In this document: positions 1-12,513 of the stretch, in pieces | How positions within the stretch are numbered: position 1 is the first letter of the stretch | How the letters are laid out: each line of letters opens with the position of its first letter | From: Reticulascus tulasneorum | Taxonomy: Eukaryota > Ascomycota > Sordariomycetes > Glomerellales > Reticulascaceae | DNA length: 64,000 nucleotides | Reading direction: 5' to 3' | Assembly: GCA_001557505.1 (NCBI GenBank) | Contig: LSAX01000003.1 | Location: 2,852,001-2,916,000, forward strand | Program-made: the position numbers and the translations under genes | The notes under the pieces: generated by a model | What the model was told of the DNA's origin: nothing | Databases searched by the model: none | Seen by the model: the letters and a program-made list of their open reading frames with translations, nothing else

Positions 1-2
1 AG

Positions 3-410
<408 letters not shown>

Positions 411-770
411 GGTATACTAACAATACCGGACCACTCATGTTCTCCGTTAGAGAGAGTATATGTGAGGGTGCGTGGGTGAAATGATATATGTGAATCATGA
501 CGAAGCATGCTCTCTCTTCGAGGGCTTCGGGGGTTTTATTTGAGATTATACATATGCAGTATATAATTAGGTAGCCAAATTGACACCTTGCAACTTTTGC
601 TTTGCTAGTTTCTTCGTAGCCCGGCCGTGATGATTATATATTCCAACATGCCAAAAAAAAGAAAATCAAAAGAAGGAAATTAAAACCTCTGAATACCTGA
701 TCGAGATTTGCCGTGTCCCGGAGCTTGATGCCTCCCTCGCCTTGAAACGCCGTTATCTAGGATTTTTGGT
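411..770. other. Convergent 3' intergenic region hppD / SSL1
   Basis: This is the shared downstream region of two convergent genes. On the minus strand it holds a possible poly(A) signal AATAAA (TTTATT on the plus strand, 535-540), about 230 bp past the SSL1 stop. No coding sequence is seen. Confidence 0.6.
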
Positions 771-2257
771 TCACAAATCTATCGCCATCGCCCCGTTCGT
801 GTGATGATTCCCGTTGACCTCCACGGCATCGACCTGCGTGCCCCTCGTGTCGCTCTGACAGCCGGGGCAATTGTGAATAACCTCGTGGGCAAACACATCG
901 CAGTCGATACAGAAATGCTGCCCGCATACCTCGCATGCGTAACGCCCACTCTCGCTAACGCCCTTGCTCTCGGGTTTCGACGGGGCATCCTGCGCCTTCT
1001 CCTTGCCCTTCGCAGACTGGCGCTTCGGCTGCTCGGGGAACGGCGCCAGGCACGAGTAGCAGGCCCTTGAACTTTCGGCCTGCGCCCAGGACACTTCGAC
1101 CCAGTTGCGGAGCGGGAAGAGGTGGTGGTAGGAGCGGGCGAGATGAGTGGATAGGATGAGTGTTAAACCGCAAGCCGGACATTCCGATGGTAAGCGGCAG
1201 ACGCGCGTGCTGCAACGGGTGCAGAGGTAGCCTTCACGAAAGGGCTTGTTGTGACAGGCGCAGTAGCTTGAGCTGTCGCCGGGGGCGAGCGTCCGGGATG
1301 GAAAGCCCATCATGAGGAGGCTCGGCACGTTCTGCACTTCTGTTCTTGTAACGGGCGGTGTCGTGATGGCCAGGAACAGGTCTCGAAAATGTACCTCGTT
1401 CAAAGCCACTTTGTACTGGCCGCCGTCACCGGCATTGGTCCGCGAGCACAGCTCTGCGCAGATGGCCACCTGGGCAGATAACCCCACTATAGAGACCCGT
1501 ATGCGGTCGGTGATGAGGTTGTTGATAGTATCATGGATATCGCCCGGATCGCTCGACAGCAAAGCGCCGTAGATGATGAGAACTTCCCGCGTTCCGTGCG
1601 AGGGGGCATGGCTAAGGCTTCCGTCAGCGAGATTCCACCGGCCAAGATAGGCAGGGGGACATACAACAGCGCTCCACGGCACATCTCCAGCGCATTCTGC
1701 AAACTCGGATTTCCCTGCGACTCCTGTCCCTCCCACTCCCGCAAGTGCTCCAGATGATCCGTCGGATTGCCGCTCATATCGCTGATCCGCACCGCCACGC
1801 CATCCCGCATCGCTATGATCCCCAGCTGCGAGATGGGGTTCTGCTCGAAGTACTCGCGCACAAACTCGATGGCGTACGTGATGGTGAGCCGGTACCGCGT
1901 GGGCAGCAGGTCCTTCTCGGCCATGGCGAATGACATGTCCAGTACCAGCATCAGGTGCCTGATTATTCCACGCTGCAGCGGCGTCGTGTCACGAAGCAGC
2001 CGCTTCCGCTTCTCGGCGTCCAACCGCTCGCCTACTGCTAAGCTGCCGTCCACACCTTCCGTCACCGTCTCCCAGCTGCGCTTGACATCTTCCCATGCTG
2101 CCTTGGAGCGCCCGGCCTTACGGCCTTTCTTGCCGCTGCGTTTGCTTCTCGAGTTGGAGGATCGCGTGTCGTGTGGTTCTTCGGTCGTGACTTGGTGGTC
2201 GAGGAAGTCGTCGTCCGACATGCCATCGGCGACGTACTCGCCGTCCGAGTCGGCCAT
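771..2257 (-). CDS. SSL1: TFIIH core subunit SSL1 / p44 (GTF2H2)
   Basis: The general transcription and repair factor TFIIH contains this ring subunit, which contacts and stimulates the XPD/Rad3 helicase. There are two exons on the minus strand: 1665-2257 and 771-1611, with a 53-nt intron (1612-1664; donor GTATGT, acceptor TTAG, branch CTGAC). The splice joins the frames as GALF-HAPSHGTREVLIIYG and gives 477 residues. An acidic and basic N-terminus is followed by a von Willebrand A-like domain (about residues 100-280, starting HLMLVLDMSFAM). Then come a cysteine-rich zinc region (CACHNKPF...CTRC...CPACG) and a C-terminal C4 RING-like domain (CEVCGQHFCIDCDVFAHE...CPGC). The domain order and length match the family. 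Confidence 0.95.
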
Positions 2258-3169
2258 GATCGAATGTATAAAGGTTCTCAGCTCTATTCAATCGTCTTTG
2301 AAGTGAAAACCCGAAGTGTTATATGGGTTAAGGTATGCTCGACCGCAGGGTGCGGGAGGTGTCTAGGAAATAATTAACAAAGGTGGGACGAGGCTACACA
2401 GTAAAAGATCACAGCCTTGTACTTGGGGATATTTTTTTGCCCAGCCAATCAGAGCGGGGCATACTGTAGAGAGTGGACAATTGGTGTAGGCACGAAATCG
2501 CAAAATAATTGATCATGCCTAGTATTGTATTAGCACGATTTAGGCTGACATCAAACGTTTCAAGCCACAAGCATCAAGAAAGATGGTTCATAAATATTCA
2601 AGCCAAATCGATTCTATCATACGACCCTCATATGCATTAGTCGCTCAACCGGGGTATAACTACTACTACTACTACTACTACTGCAAGTCATGTCTAAAGT
2701 TCAGTCGCTATACAAAGCCTCTTCAACGGGCCACCAACCCATCAGAGCATGTAAACAATGCAAAGACGGGTGCTCCCCCCCCCGCTTCCTCCTTTCGCTT
2801 CAGCAAAGCCAATTCCGTCCATCAATCCAACGTCGCGGTGGAGGAGATTATGCAACTCTTCCCATCGGCGCAGGTTTCCAAATGCCCGTAGGGTTCGTGT
2901 GGTGGTATGTGTGTGGTGGTAGGTCGAGGGCATCGAAGTAAAATAAAAATGCCAAATGTGCCCCCCCTCATTTTTCTCATAAAATGCTACAGCGTCAAAA
3001 TATGGCTGTCGTTCGACCAGAGACCGGTCGCCGATATTCAATGAGCGACGAGAAACTGCCACCAAGATCGCCGTGGCCTCCATAAAACTCCGGATCCGTG
3101 GGACTTGAAAGGATTATCGGGCGTCCCATCCCCCCCAATACAATTAACAGGAAGACAAGATCGTCCGCT
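2258..3169. other. Intergenic region SSL1 - CHS7
   Basis: This holds the 5' flank of SSL1 and the 3' flank of CHS7. It contains a (TAC)n microsatellite at about 2661-2682. A 113-codon open frame on the minus strand (2742-3083) begins with ATG, but it has low-complexity stretches and no recognisable domain and lies where the CHS7 3'UTR is expected. I do not call it a gene. Confidence 0.5.
2661..2682. repeat. (TAC)n microsatellite
   Basis: About seven tandem TAC units lie in the SSL1-CHS7 spacer. Confidence 0.9.
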
Positions 3170-4336
3170 CTAAGGATAGGTATTTCCGGCAGGCATTGGC
3201 CAATCGTCTTCGGTAATGCTGGACCAGAAGACCCAGATCATTATTACCGAAAGGAAAGTGAATAGTGTTTCGAAGAGGGCGCCATCAATCTTGCCGTTGG
3301 TTCCATTACAGATGTGGGGGCTCACAACGTAGTTGAAGATCTGACCGAGCGCGAACAGAACCGCAGCGCCAGCCAAGTAGAGCATTGGCCGCTTCTCCCC
3401 TAGAATGCGGAGGACAAGAACGATCTCGAGGACGAGGAAGGCCACGAGGAAGATGAGTGGCGCCAGCTGATACAAGACGTAGAGCGCAATATGTCGGTTT
3501 CGTGGCGCATCATAGCTGTCGTCCCAGTACCCAGTCCACGAAAAGCCGGTATCAAGAGTGATGTAAAGCGTGCCGCCTAGGAGGATTGCTGCAGAGGCGA
3601 CCATCAGTCCTAGCGAGAGCGGGGTGCCATCATCAATGACTTGATAGCCAACAACAGCATTGAGCATCAATATCCAAGTCGTGGCAATGATCATTCCAAT
3701 GTGGATGCCAGTGAACGCCTATGATCCAGGGTTAGTAGCCATCGTGTAATTTTTGAGTCTTAAGGTCAAGCAAGATAAGGAAGCAACATACAATTCGAAC
3801 CGTGCTGCTCAACGGGAACTCTCCAACGGTGAATATCTCGCAGATATTAATGATGATGTATCCGAGAAGAAACAGCTGCATTTCCCTGAGAAAGCTGTGT
3901 TAGTCAAACGGTCGCAAGGCTGCAAATTCGGGGCGATCGAAGACGTACCTCCTGCCAACAGCTGCCTTCTTTCGCTCCGACCTGAGCAGCAGATATATGG
4001 TGGCCAAGATGGCGAGGCCGCAGACGAGGATCGAACCCAAGTTTCCTAGTTTCCGGCCGTTGCTCAATTGGATTCCCTTCAACTCGCAACCTCCCCATGG
4101 ACCATCTTGATTATGGCTGTTAGAGAGCACCTGCAGGTTGGTAGATTAGTATCACAGCCGCGTGGATGAGAAATGCATTGAAAGCGGGTGCGGACGTACA
4201 TTGCAGATCGGTAACGTCGAGTCTCGACAGAAGTTCTGTTGCAGGACGGGTTAGCCATCCGAGCCAAAGCCGCGACATGCACAATGCGGAATTGCATGAA
4301 GCTTACAAAGAAGTTTCCAAACTGCGTGGACCCCAT
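3170..4336 (-). CDS. CHS7: Chitin synthase export chaperone CHS7
   Basis: This is an ER membrane chaperone needed for exit of class IV (Chs3-type) chitin synthase from the ER. There are five exons on the minus strand: 4307-4336, 4200-4235, 3949-4130, 3792-3885 and 3170-3718, giving 296 residues. The introns are 71, 69, 63 and 73 nt with GTAAGC, GTACGT, GTACGT and GTATGT donors. The assembled protein starts MGSTQFGNFFNFCRDSTLPIC, the usual family N-terminus. It then has a cluster of hydrophobic segments, including REMQLFLLGYIIINICEIF, FTGIHIGMIIATTWILML and a C-terminal segment with VIMIWVFWSSITEDDWP. The first two coding exons are only 30 and 36 nt, and all junctions keep frame. Seven membrane segments are expected for the family. 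The identity is strong. Confidence 0.93.
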
Positions 4337-7300
4337 TGTGGCTTCCTGCTCTTCTTCAGAAGCAGTTTCTCGGTGAAATCCAAGCTCCAATTGATTTCCT
4401 GGCTCTCAGCCTTTTTGTAAGCTGTGGTGCCGAATGGTGTTTCAGACCGTTTTTCGATGGCGCATGCGGCGTAGAGTAAAAGCGTTGTCCTGAGAGGCCC
4501 TTGGGGATCGCTTCGTTATGTGTACAATTTGAGCTGATAAAAGCCGGGTTTGCACTCTGACTTTTTCGTTCTTCTCCGTCGATGTTGCAGGTTCGAGGTC
4601 GAGTTCGTGGTGGTCAAGGTTTGAAGAAGCTTGCTGGCCTTGGTGGCCTTGGTGGCTGGTTTTCCAAGGTGGAGAGGTCAATTTATTCTCCCCCAACCTC
4701 GCGCTTCCGTCCAAGCTTGCTTTTTCCCGAAAAACTCTGTGCTTCTTTCAGGTAATTGATGAGCGCCTATTCCTTTCCCTCCCAGCAGATTTCTTTCGCG
4801 CGAAGATTGAGGCAATTCGAAAATCGGGTCTCGTTCGAATGTTTGCGTTGCGTGAACGGGTTGTGATATGGCAGGTTTGTTGTGGTTGTGGGGGGAAACC
4901 GTTTTTCTAGCGGCTGTGGGTGCAATATAAGCTGGAGAGCCGGTTACCTCTACCTTAGTTTAGGTCCCGGCCTTGTTAAGGCAGGAACAAAAGAAGCGAG
5001 AAAAGTGGGCTGCCGACCAGGCGACGCTAGAGCTCTCGGGCCTGCGATTGGGCAAAGGGGGTTGCGGAGGCGTAATTTACTTCAGTAGAATATCCTAACC
5101 CCCCGGGGCCAAAGTCGTATCGCTTCGAGATTTGGAGTGCGGGAAAGTGAAATGAGTGTATCGTCCTAGCACCGGGTGGTCTGCTGTTTTGAATCACTCT
5201 CCCCTTCACTCTTCTTTTTTCTGATTTGCCTGCGAGGGGATGCAAAGCGAAGCACGGGAAAATGGGAAGAAGAAGAAGAGGAGGAAGAAGAAGATGACGA
5301 AGAAAGAAGATGAAGAAAATCCCCACAGCGGACGGCAATGCTAATGTACGAAGCAAGTAGGGATGCGTCTGTATGTGCGACTTGCTTCTTCGCCAGGTAA
5401 TATCTGATTAATTTTGAGAGATTCAATGCATGATGGGCTGGAGAGGAGGGCGGGCGGGTCGTCGAGCTGGGGGCGGCATGCCTCTTGGCCACCGACTGCC
5501 CTTTTTGGGCCACGTCGTGGTGCTTGGAGTGTGGCTCATCATTATGGAAATCTTCCATCAAACACCTTGCAATCCCTGGCCTCCGCTTCCCATCTCCATC
5601 CCTGCCATTGCATCTGCATACAGCACACAGCACGGGAAGCTTTCATAACCCGAAAGGTCTCACCTCGGTCGGCGCCAGAACCTTGTTTGTCTGGTCGAAC
5701 CAGTGCGCACACACATACATACTACGTAGTACATACGGACAACGCTCTGAACCTTCACCAGCAATGGGGCATGTGGCATCATGGTTTCTGGGAAGAGGGG
5801 GGGGGGGGGGGTTCGAGAGAATGCGAAGGGGGTATAATGACGACTATAGCTCTGTCTTGCAGCAATTGAAGCCCTGGCTTTCACCCAGCACAATTGACGT
5901 CTTCCCGAAAGTCACCAACAAGGGATGGGTGATGGATGATGTGCTCCTCGCCCTCCACTTCGCATCATCAAATTTCTAGTCTTATTATTGCAATTACATC
6001 GGGCCCCTCATGCTAGCTACCCTGGGCCATCCCTCCGCTCCCCGCGCTTCTTTGCTTACCTTTCGCACACCACTCGTATCAATCTGTCTACTAGTTACAT
6101 ACGCTTGAATAGTTCATGATTGCGTTCATTCACTCGTCCTGATGGAGCTGGTGCCATTCCTAGCAAACAAAGGGTTTATGCTCTCCACCGAATCCGAACC
6201 CAAACGCCGCCATCCAAGGCTAGTCCATCGAAAAGTTAAAGCTCCACCCCTTGTAACGGCCCAGCGGTTCAACGGAGGCAAGTGATCGGCACCATCAATG
6301 CACGTGTCCTCCGATTTTGCTCTGGCACGCGGTGGTGAACATGGCACGGCTCGCCCCAGCTTGCCAGCCAAGCCAGCTTTTGTTCGCACATGTAACTAGA
6401 TTTGCCTCTGCATTGCCTGGCGTGCCTGGATACCGGTCAAAGATCCGCTGGATAGAGTCGTTTAGCATCTGGCCCGGCATCGCCCAGGAGGCCTACGATA
6501 ACCCCAAAAGAGCCTTCGACCAAGGTTAAGGCATGTTTCAACGACAGAAAGCAAGTTAATCCGGCTTTTTGGAGTGGTCTGCACAGATTAGCGTCCCCGC
6601 GAATTGGCAGGGATGCTTCGTTTCAGCCACTCCTGCTGGCCAAAGTACAATTGCCCGCGTCTGCGAGCTGCAGGAATCGTGGCGGTCATACTTTTCGCCA
6701 CCGATCTAAAGACTCCAGACGGCAGCGCATTGTTGGATTGAGCAAAGTACAGAAGGCTTAGCAAGTCCCAGCCAAGCGCCTACCCAACGTTGTCTGAAGC
6801 AGTACATCATGGATTGTCCCTGTTGTGTGGCCAAGGGAGCTCTGTAGCAAAACCCTGGTGCAACACCAATTGCTGAACGTCCTAGAGTTCGTCCACTGGT
6901 TACTGACTTGGCCGATGTCACATCTGGGAATGCCAAACCCGGGCACCTAGTGGCATGAGACGGTTCCGACTTCGACCAGCAAAGCGGTCGAGTGCAACAC
7001 CTGCTGAAAAAGATAAATTGGCCTGGAACTTTGGGGTTCGCTCTTCTGAGCATTGGCCGACATATCGCCTCAGGCTGACGTTGATCGCATGTGGCAGTGC
7101 TGCAAAAGTCGAGGAACGGTAGCCAATCCGCCAGCCAAGCCCGACAGACGCACGAGTTTGTTAGTCGTGGCTTGTCCCAGTTCTCCTCCGCGGCGACGGG
7201 CGTGACGGTTTTTAATAGCAACCGAGCTCAAAATATTTCGAGATCTTCGCAAGTACGATAGGGCCTAGAACTTTGAGCTGACGTGGAATCTCCTCGAGCA

Positions 7301-8865
7301 AGTGCTCCGCTACACACGAGACCTACTGGCCAGATCTGGATCTTGGATCCACTCGTCCAGAGCTTCGAGGCTATTTTGAAAGTCAAGCACTCATACCAAA
7401 CCCTCTTGCATCTCCTGCATGCTGGGCAGAGCTAGAGAGCAAGTCAAGGTTCACATCCACTTCTTGGTCGCAGGTGGTGACTATTGATTGTGAACGGTAT
7501 TCATGCAGGTGCTGTGTGGAAACCCCTCTAAAGCATCCCTCTCATCTTTTCAGCAACCCCGATGGATATTCCTGTGAATAGCTACTTGAATATCATAATA
7601 TTTGATAATGTATTCATAACAATATTCCCGTGAATAGATACTCGAATATCTTGATTTTCTACGATATATTCGTTATAATATTCCCTGAATAGCTAGGCAT
7701 GTACTTGAATATCCAGATGATAAAGCGGCACTGTTCTTTACAACCCACTTGACAGTCCAACAGTCTCTCAATAGTAGCTGGACTTTTCCGGTGTAGGTCA
7801 TCAGCGTCGGTATTCTGTCTTACCATTGCCATGGTCTATAAGCAGAGAAGACCGCTCGAGACATCTCAAAGCAGTAGTCCAAGTCAAGCTCGACAATCAA
7901 ATTCAGCCTCATTGTCGACGAGAACAAGGTTCTTATTCCAGGGTCTTTGGGGATCATTTGTCCCCCACGGGTATTCCCAGACAAAACATTAGACAACCCC
8001 CACCTCATGAAAGCCCAGTAGATCCTGAGGAATATGCGAGACGCACAGAGGGTCCAATTTTCTCCTGCCCAGCCTTCGCCGAGTCGACCGGTTGGCTGGC
8101 ACGGCTGTCTGGCAGGCAAGCAATTCTGCGTGCCAGGGTTTGGCCGGGGGCCAAGACCCTGCTTTTGCTGTGCACCTGTCCTGCGCTGAGCCCGGAACAT
8201 CCCAATCTCAGTGACTTTAGCACTTCGTTGTTCAAAAGTGTCTCGAGGGAGGAAAAGGAGGTCGCGTGGTCCCAGTCATCATCATCACCATCAGTATCAT
8301 CAGCATCATTCAGCGCATCCATCCATTTTTGCCCGTCTCCTCTAGAACACATGACCTTCATTGTGTCTGTTCCTCTGCCCCCTTTCGTCTAATCTGCGCA
8401 GACTAAATTCGACCACACACTAGCCATCTGATATCTCGTGGTGCAGTCGACGGTGGATCTTTTGACGAATACAGATCCATCATCTTGGTTGGCATTCGGT
8501 CACGGCACAGCAGTCTGGGCTCTCCATTTGGTAGCCTGACCACCACCCAACTTATAGCGCTCAAGTCACTGGCCTGGCCATACCCGCCAAAGCCACGGTA
8601 ACTTTCCGCCTTACAGTGTGGCCCATCCACTAAAAGCGCGCCCGCCTCAAGCCAATCTGACCCCTAGTTAGTAACCTAGTCCATTTTCCACCCCACCCCT
8701 CCACCACCCCCAACTCGATTGTCGCCTATTCCAGATGCTGCAGAAGCCGGCTCGGCCCAGCAGACCTTGATTGACTCGATTCCGACCAAGAACCACAATA
8801 AACTCCCAACATTCTTTCGTCCCGACGTCAAACCCTATCTTCTTGCAGAAGGGAGCTGCTGCTAA
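4337..8865. other. Gene-poor region between CHS7 and the sugar transporter
   Basis: About 4.5 kb without a gene that I can support. It holds the CHS7 promoter, a purine-rich GAA/GAG low-complexity stretch (about 5268-5322), a run of 15 G (5797-5811), a 56-bp-unit repeat array (7566-7728) and a short CAT/ATC-rich tract (about 8277-8312). Several open frames of 70-190 codons are present on both strands, but they either start with TTG or are low complexity, and none shows a domain or splice structure. Confidence 0.5.
7566..7728 (+). repeat. 56-bp-unit AT-rich dispersed repeat, copy A (two full units plus terminal unit)
   Basis: Two full units of exactly 56 bp begin at 7566 and 7622, each with an ATATTCC(T/C)GTGAATAG start. 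They are followed by a shortened, diverged terminal unit from 7678 (ATATTCCCTGAATAGCTAGG) that ends near 7728 at AAGCGGC. Each unit carries a partial palindrome of the form GAATATC-TT-GATATTC. The same array in the same orientation, including the same terminal segment, is found at 19900-20175. Sequence similarity stops at the same point in both copies, which argues for a mobile or duplicated element rather than chance. Confidence 0.85.
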
Positions 8866-11227
8866 ACAGCCCCATTACCGCCCAAGATTCCTTTCCCAAA
8901 ACCCAGCCGATTGCCGTCCAACATCCCCCTCCGGACCCTGCCCTCTCGTTCGGACCAAAGTGAGCAGGCGACGTCATTGCTTGCATCCGACCGGAGCGAC
9001 GCCGGCCACCACAATCGCTACGACTCCCGGCAGTCCTCAGCCGACTCCGACTCCGAGTCGTCCTGGACCGACACCGGGGACATCGGTGAGCAGTTGGCAG
9101 ACGAAGACCCTCTTCGCATCCAGTTGACTGGTGATCTTCATGACGAGCTGCTCGCTGGCATAGTCAGAAGGCCTCCCAAGCAAAAACGCGTGCGGATTCA
9201 ATCCTCCCCTAGTCGTCATAGCCGGTCACCGTCCTATGCTGGAGTCGTTAGTAAGGAGGCAATCGAGATACCAGAGATTGCACCTAGACGTCCGACTCGC
9301 TTGGCGCGTCTAATCGCAAGCATGGCAGGCCGCTCTATCCACGGCCTTACGGGTCGGCCCCTAATGTGCGTTCCATCAAGAGCCTTATCGTTGCTACGAT
9401 ACACTACTAACAAGGCATCTTAGCTACTTCACGAGTATTTTCGTTTCATTGGGCGTTTTCCTTTTCGGATATGATCAGGGTGTTATGTCAGGTATCATCA
9501 CGTACGTTATACGCCCGTCCCTCCTTTCCAAAACTGTTATCGCTGACCCGAGCTACGTTCAGCGGCCCGTACTTTAAAGACTATTTCAACCAGCCTTCGA
9601 AAGCCCAGGTGGGCACCATGGTAGCTATCCTCGAAATCGGTGCCTTCATATCGTCTCTTGCTGTTGGTCGAGTCGGGGACATCATTGGTCGAAGGAGAAC
9701 AATTCTATATGGATCCTGCATATTCTTCGTGGGCGGCGCCCTGCAGACCATCGCAAATGGCATGCCGATGATGATGCTTGGAAGAATCATCGCTGGTCTA
9801 GGAGTTGGTGCTCTGTCCACAATCGTGCCGGTATATCAGTCGGAGATCTCTCCCCCGCACAATCGAGGCAAGCTCGCGTGCATAGAGTTCTCCGGGAACA
9901 TCATTGGTTACACTACATCTGTATGGGTTGATTATTTCTGCGGCTTCATCGAAAGTGATGCTTCATGGCGTATTCCTCTCGGAATGCAGTGTATCATGGG
10001 CGCTTTGCTTGCTCTAGGAAGCATTGTCATCGTCGAGTCTCCGAGGTAAATATCTCTAATGTCCGCACAGCAGCAATGATACTGACGAGATGACAGATGG
10101 CTGCTCGACAACGACCATGACGAGGAGGGCATCATCGTCATCGCGAATCTCTACGGTGGCGGTGATATTCACAATGCCAAAGCCAGAGAGGAGTTCCGCG
10201 AAATCAAGATGAACGTTTTGCTCCAGCGACAGGAAGGCGAGCGGACTTACGCCGAGATGTTTCGCAAATACCGCACACGGGTATTCATCGCCATGTCGGC
10301 TCAAGGTCTTGCCCAGCTGAATGGTATCAACGTCATATCCTACTATGCTCCGTACGTTTTCGAGTCGGCGGGTTGGGTCGGCCACGACGCCGTGCTCATG
10401 ACTGGAATCAACGGCATTACGTATTTCCTATCGACCATTCCCCCGTGGTACATTGTGGATTCATGGGGCCGTCGGGTTATACTTCTGAGTGGCGCGGTGG
10501 CAATGACCATCTCGCTGTCTATGATATCCTACTTCATTTATCTAGATGTCAAGTGGACCCCGACTTGTGTCGTCATATTCGTCATGATATACAACGCTGC
10601 GTTCGGATACTCGTGGGGTCCGATTCCTTGGCTCTATCCCCCAGAGATTCTTCCGCTGAGCATCCGATCAAAGGGAGCCAGTTTGTCGACAGCCACGAAT
10701 TGGGCGTTCAACTGGTTGGTTGGCGAAATGACTCCCATTCTGCAAGAATGGATCCAATGGCGACTTTATCTAGTTCATGCGTTCTTCTGTGCAGTCAGTT
10801 TCGTTGTTGGTAGGTCGATCAAGGTAACGTCTAGCTTTCTCGGTGCCCCAGCTAACCATTCATAGTATACTTCATCTACCCAGAAACCTGCGGTGTTCGG
10901 CTTGAGGATATGAATTCCCTCTTCGGTGATGCCACTACCGTCATCGGTACTCCCAATCTACGCCCAGAAACGGGCTCATTGATGGGGCACGGGTCACCCT
11001 CTGGATCTATCGATTATCGAACCCGACCTGGCGTGTTCGGCCCCAACAGCGCCATTCCCGGGTTGGACCTCGACCCGCCAGATATTGTAGATGGCAAGCC
11101 GCAAGCACCATCTGGCGGCAACCAGAGCGCCGGTATTGGGGGCTGGCTTTCACGAATGGTCGGGCGTAATAGAGACAACGGCAGCGCGAGCAGCGGAAGT
11201 TACGCTCCTCTCCAGCAAGACGACTAG
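8866..11227 (+). CDS. MFS sugar (hexose) transporter
   Basis: This is a plasma-membrane sugar porter of the major facilitator superfamily. The secure coding exons are 9322-9365 (extending upstream), 9424-9501, 9563-10045, 10097-10809 and 10866-11227. From the first ATG at 9322 (MAGRSIHGLTGRPLIYFTS) they give 559 residues. Family signatures are FGYDQGVMSGI in TM1, GRVGDIIGRRRT between TM2 and TM3, VESPRWLL after TM6, QLNGINVISYYAP in TM7 and YPETCGVRLEDMNSLFG after TM12, then a Gly/Ser-rich cytosolic tail. Upstream of 9322 the same frame stays open for 152 codons (8866-9321) with a Ser/Asp-rich, clearly protein-like composition but no ATG. The real N-terminus may therefore lie in an unseen upstream exon or use a non-AUG codon. 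The interval given includes that extension. The exact sugar specificity is unknown. Confidence 0.85.
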
Positions 11228-11656
11228 CGAGGAGGTGTAAAACGGCATGCTAAGATTAGACATAATTTTGCATATAGATGGAGGCGGAATAGTCTTGCTT
11301 TTGGGTCGGTGTGACGAGACGGCGGAGCATGCGAGGGAGCTTTCGCTGGAAGACGGGTGGGCATGGACCGAGCAGATGGACAATGATTGGAGGTATAGGG
11401 ATATGACGGCATCATAACTAAAGGAGAATGGTATGGGATCTCCCTGTCCCTTGTACACAATTAGATTGTACACGGGCTACACGCGGGCTCCCGCGAATCA
11501 GATTTGGCATTTCTTCGTAACAAGCCTTGAACCGTGAACGCATTTGAGGAACCAGTAGGTTGAACGTGTACCTCACATCTAAACACCTTGCATTCTAGAA
11601 TGCTTCGCTTCTTTTAATTAGTCCCGTCACGTTACTCGCTTCGTCTCAATGTTCCC
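11228..11656. other. Convergent 3' intergenic region, transporter / PITH gene
   Basis: This is the downstream region of two convergent genes. No coding sequence or repeat was seen. Confidence 0.5.
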
Positions 11657-12513
11657 CTAAAGCCCATTCCCCCTTCCCCCAATCCCGCTGCCAACCTGGT
11701 TCACCCCCGTCCCCTTCAGCGCATGGTCGCTCGGATTTGCCGCGGCCTCGTACAGGATGTTGGCCGGGGCGCGGCCGAGCCGCATCCACTCGCCCTTGAA
11801 GCCGAGGTAGGATATGCGGCTGGCGTCCTCGTCGCCGTCGCCGAAGTTGTCGACGAAGAAGAGCGTGAGGCGCTGGACCTTGCCGAAGAGGGCGCGCTTG
11901 ACGGGGATCTCCTGCACGTCCGAGGTCTGCGACAGCTCGAAGACCTGCGTGGGCGTCGACTCCTCCGCCGCGCTGAAGTCGAGGTCGTCGCGGTTGATGA
12001 AGACCTTGAGGGTCTTGGGCGCCGACGGGTGGTTGGCTGTGCGGAGGTAGATGGCGTGGAGCTTGATTTGGGCGGTGAATCTGAGGCGGTTAGTTAAGGC
12101 AGGTTTCGTAGAGTTCGTTTGGCCATATTTGAGTTGATTGCATCTTGGCTAGGGGGGAAGGGATTTGAGGTTGGTATGAGATGCGGTGGTTGCGGTGTAA
12201 AATGGTCTCTCGGGATATAAGTGGAAAGTATGAGATGAGAGAAAGGCACATACGGCACGTTTACAAGCAGCTGCTCATCCGCATCACTAACCAGCTCCGG
12301 CTCCTCCGCCAGCCTCTCCGCCCACGTCTTCTTGACGATGGCCTTGCCGGACCCGAACCGCGCCTCGTTGAGCGTCGTGATGTCGTCGAAGCTCACGTGC
12401 TGGTAGAGCGAGAATTGCAACGCCGGCGTTATGTCGTCCGAGTGGTCATGCTCGTCGTGGCCATGGCCGTGGTCGTGCCCGTGGCCGGAATGCTCGTCGT
12501 GACAGTGGGACAT
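11657..12513 (-). CDS. PITH domain-containing protein (PITHD1-like)
   Basis: There are two exons on the minus strand, 12254-12513 and 11657-12080, separated by a 173-nt interval (12081-12253) with a GTATGT donor and a CAG acceptor. This is longer than most introns here, but the frame joins cleanly as LLVNVP-FTAQIKL. The product is 227 residues. It begins MSHCHDEHSGHGHDHGHG, a His-rich leader shared with PITHD1 proteins and possibly metal-binding. The PITH (thioredoxin-like C-terminal) domain follows, with PVKRALFGKVQRLTLFF, DNFGDGDED and YLGFKGEW, and it ends with ILYEAAANPSDH. By family knowledge, PITH domains associate with proteasome and thioredoxin-like proteins; the precise role in fungi is not known. 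Confidence 0.93.

Noticed and set aside
2742..3083. 113-codon ATG-started frame between SSL1 and CHS7
   Set aside because: It sits in the expected CHS7 3'UTR, has low-complexity His/Thr and Gly runs and no recognisable domain.
3790..4030. tRNA B-box-like GGTTCGA sequences
   Set aside because: They fall inside CHS7 exons, and no cloverleaf could be formed around them.
5166..5633. 155-codon minus-strand frame with a poly-Ser stretch
   Set aside because: The Ser run is just the translation of a GAA/GAG purine tract, and there is no recognisable domain.
6706..7221. 171-codon minus-strand frame
   Set aside because: It begins with TTG, has many Cys and Trp in a random-looking order, and shows no intron structure or domain.
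7566..7728. CRISPR-like array
   Set aside because: The 56-bp units are directly tandem with no variable spacers, and the host is a fungus.
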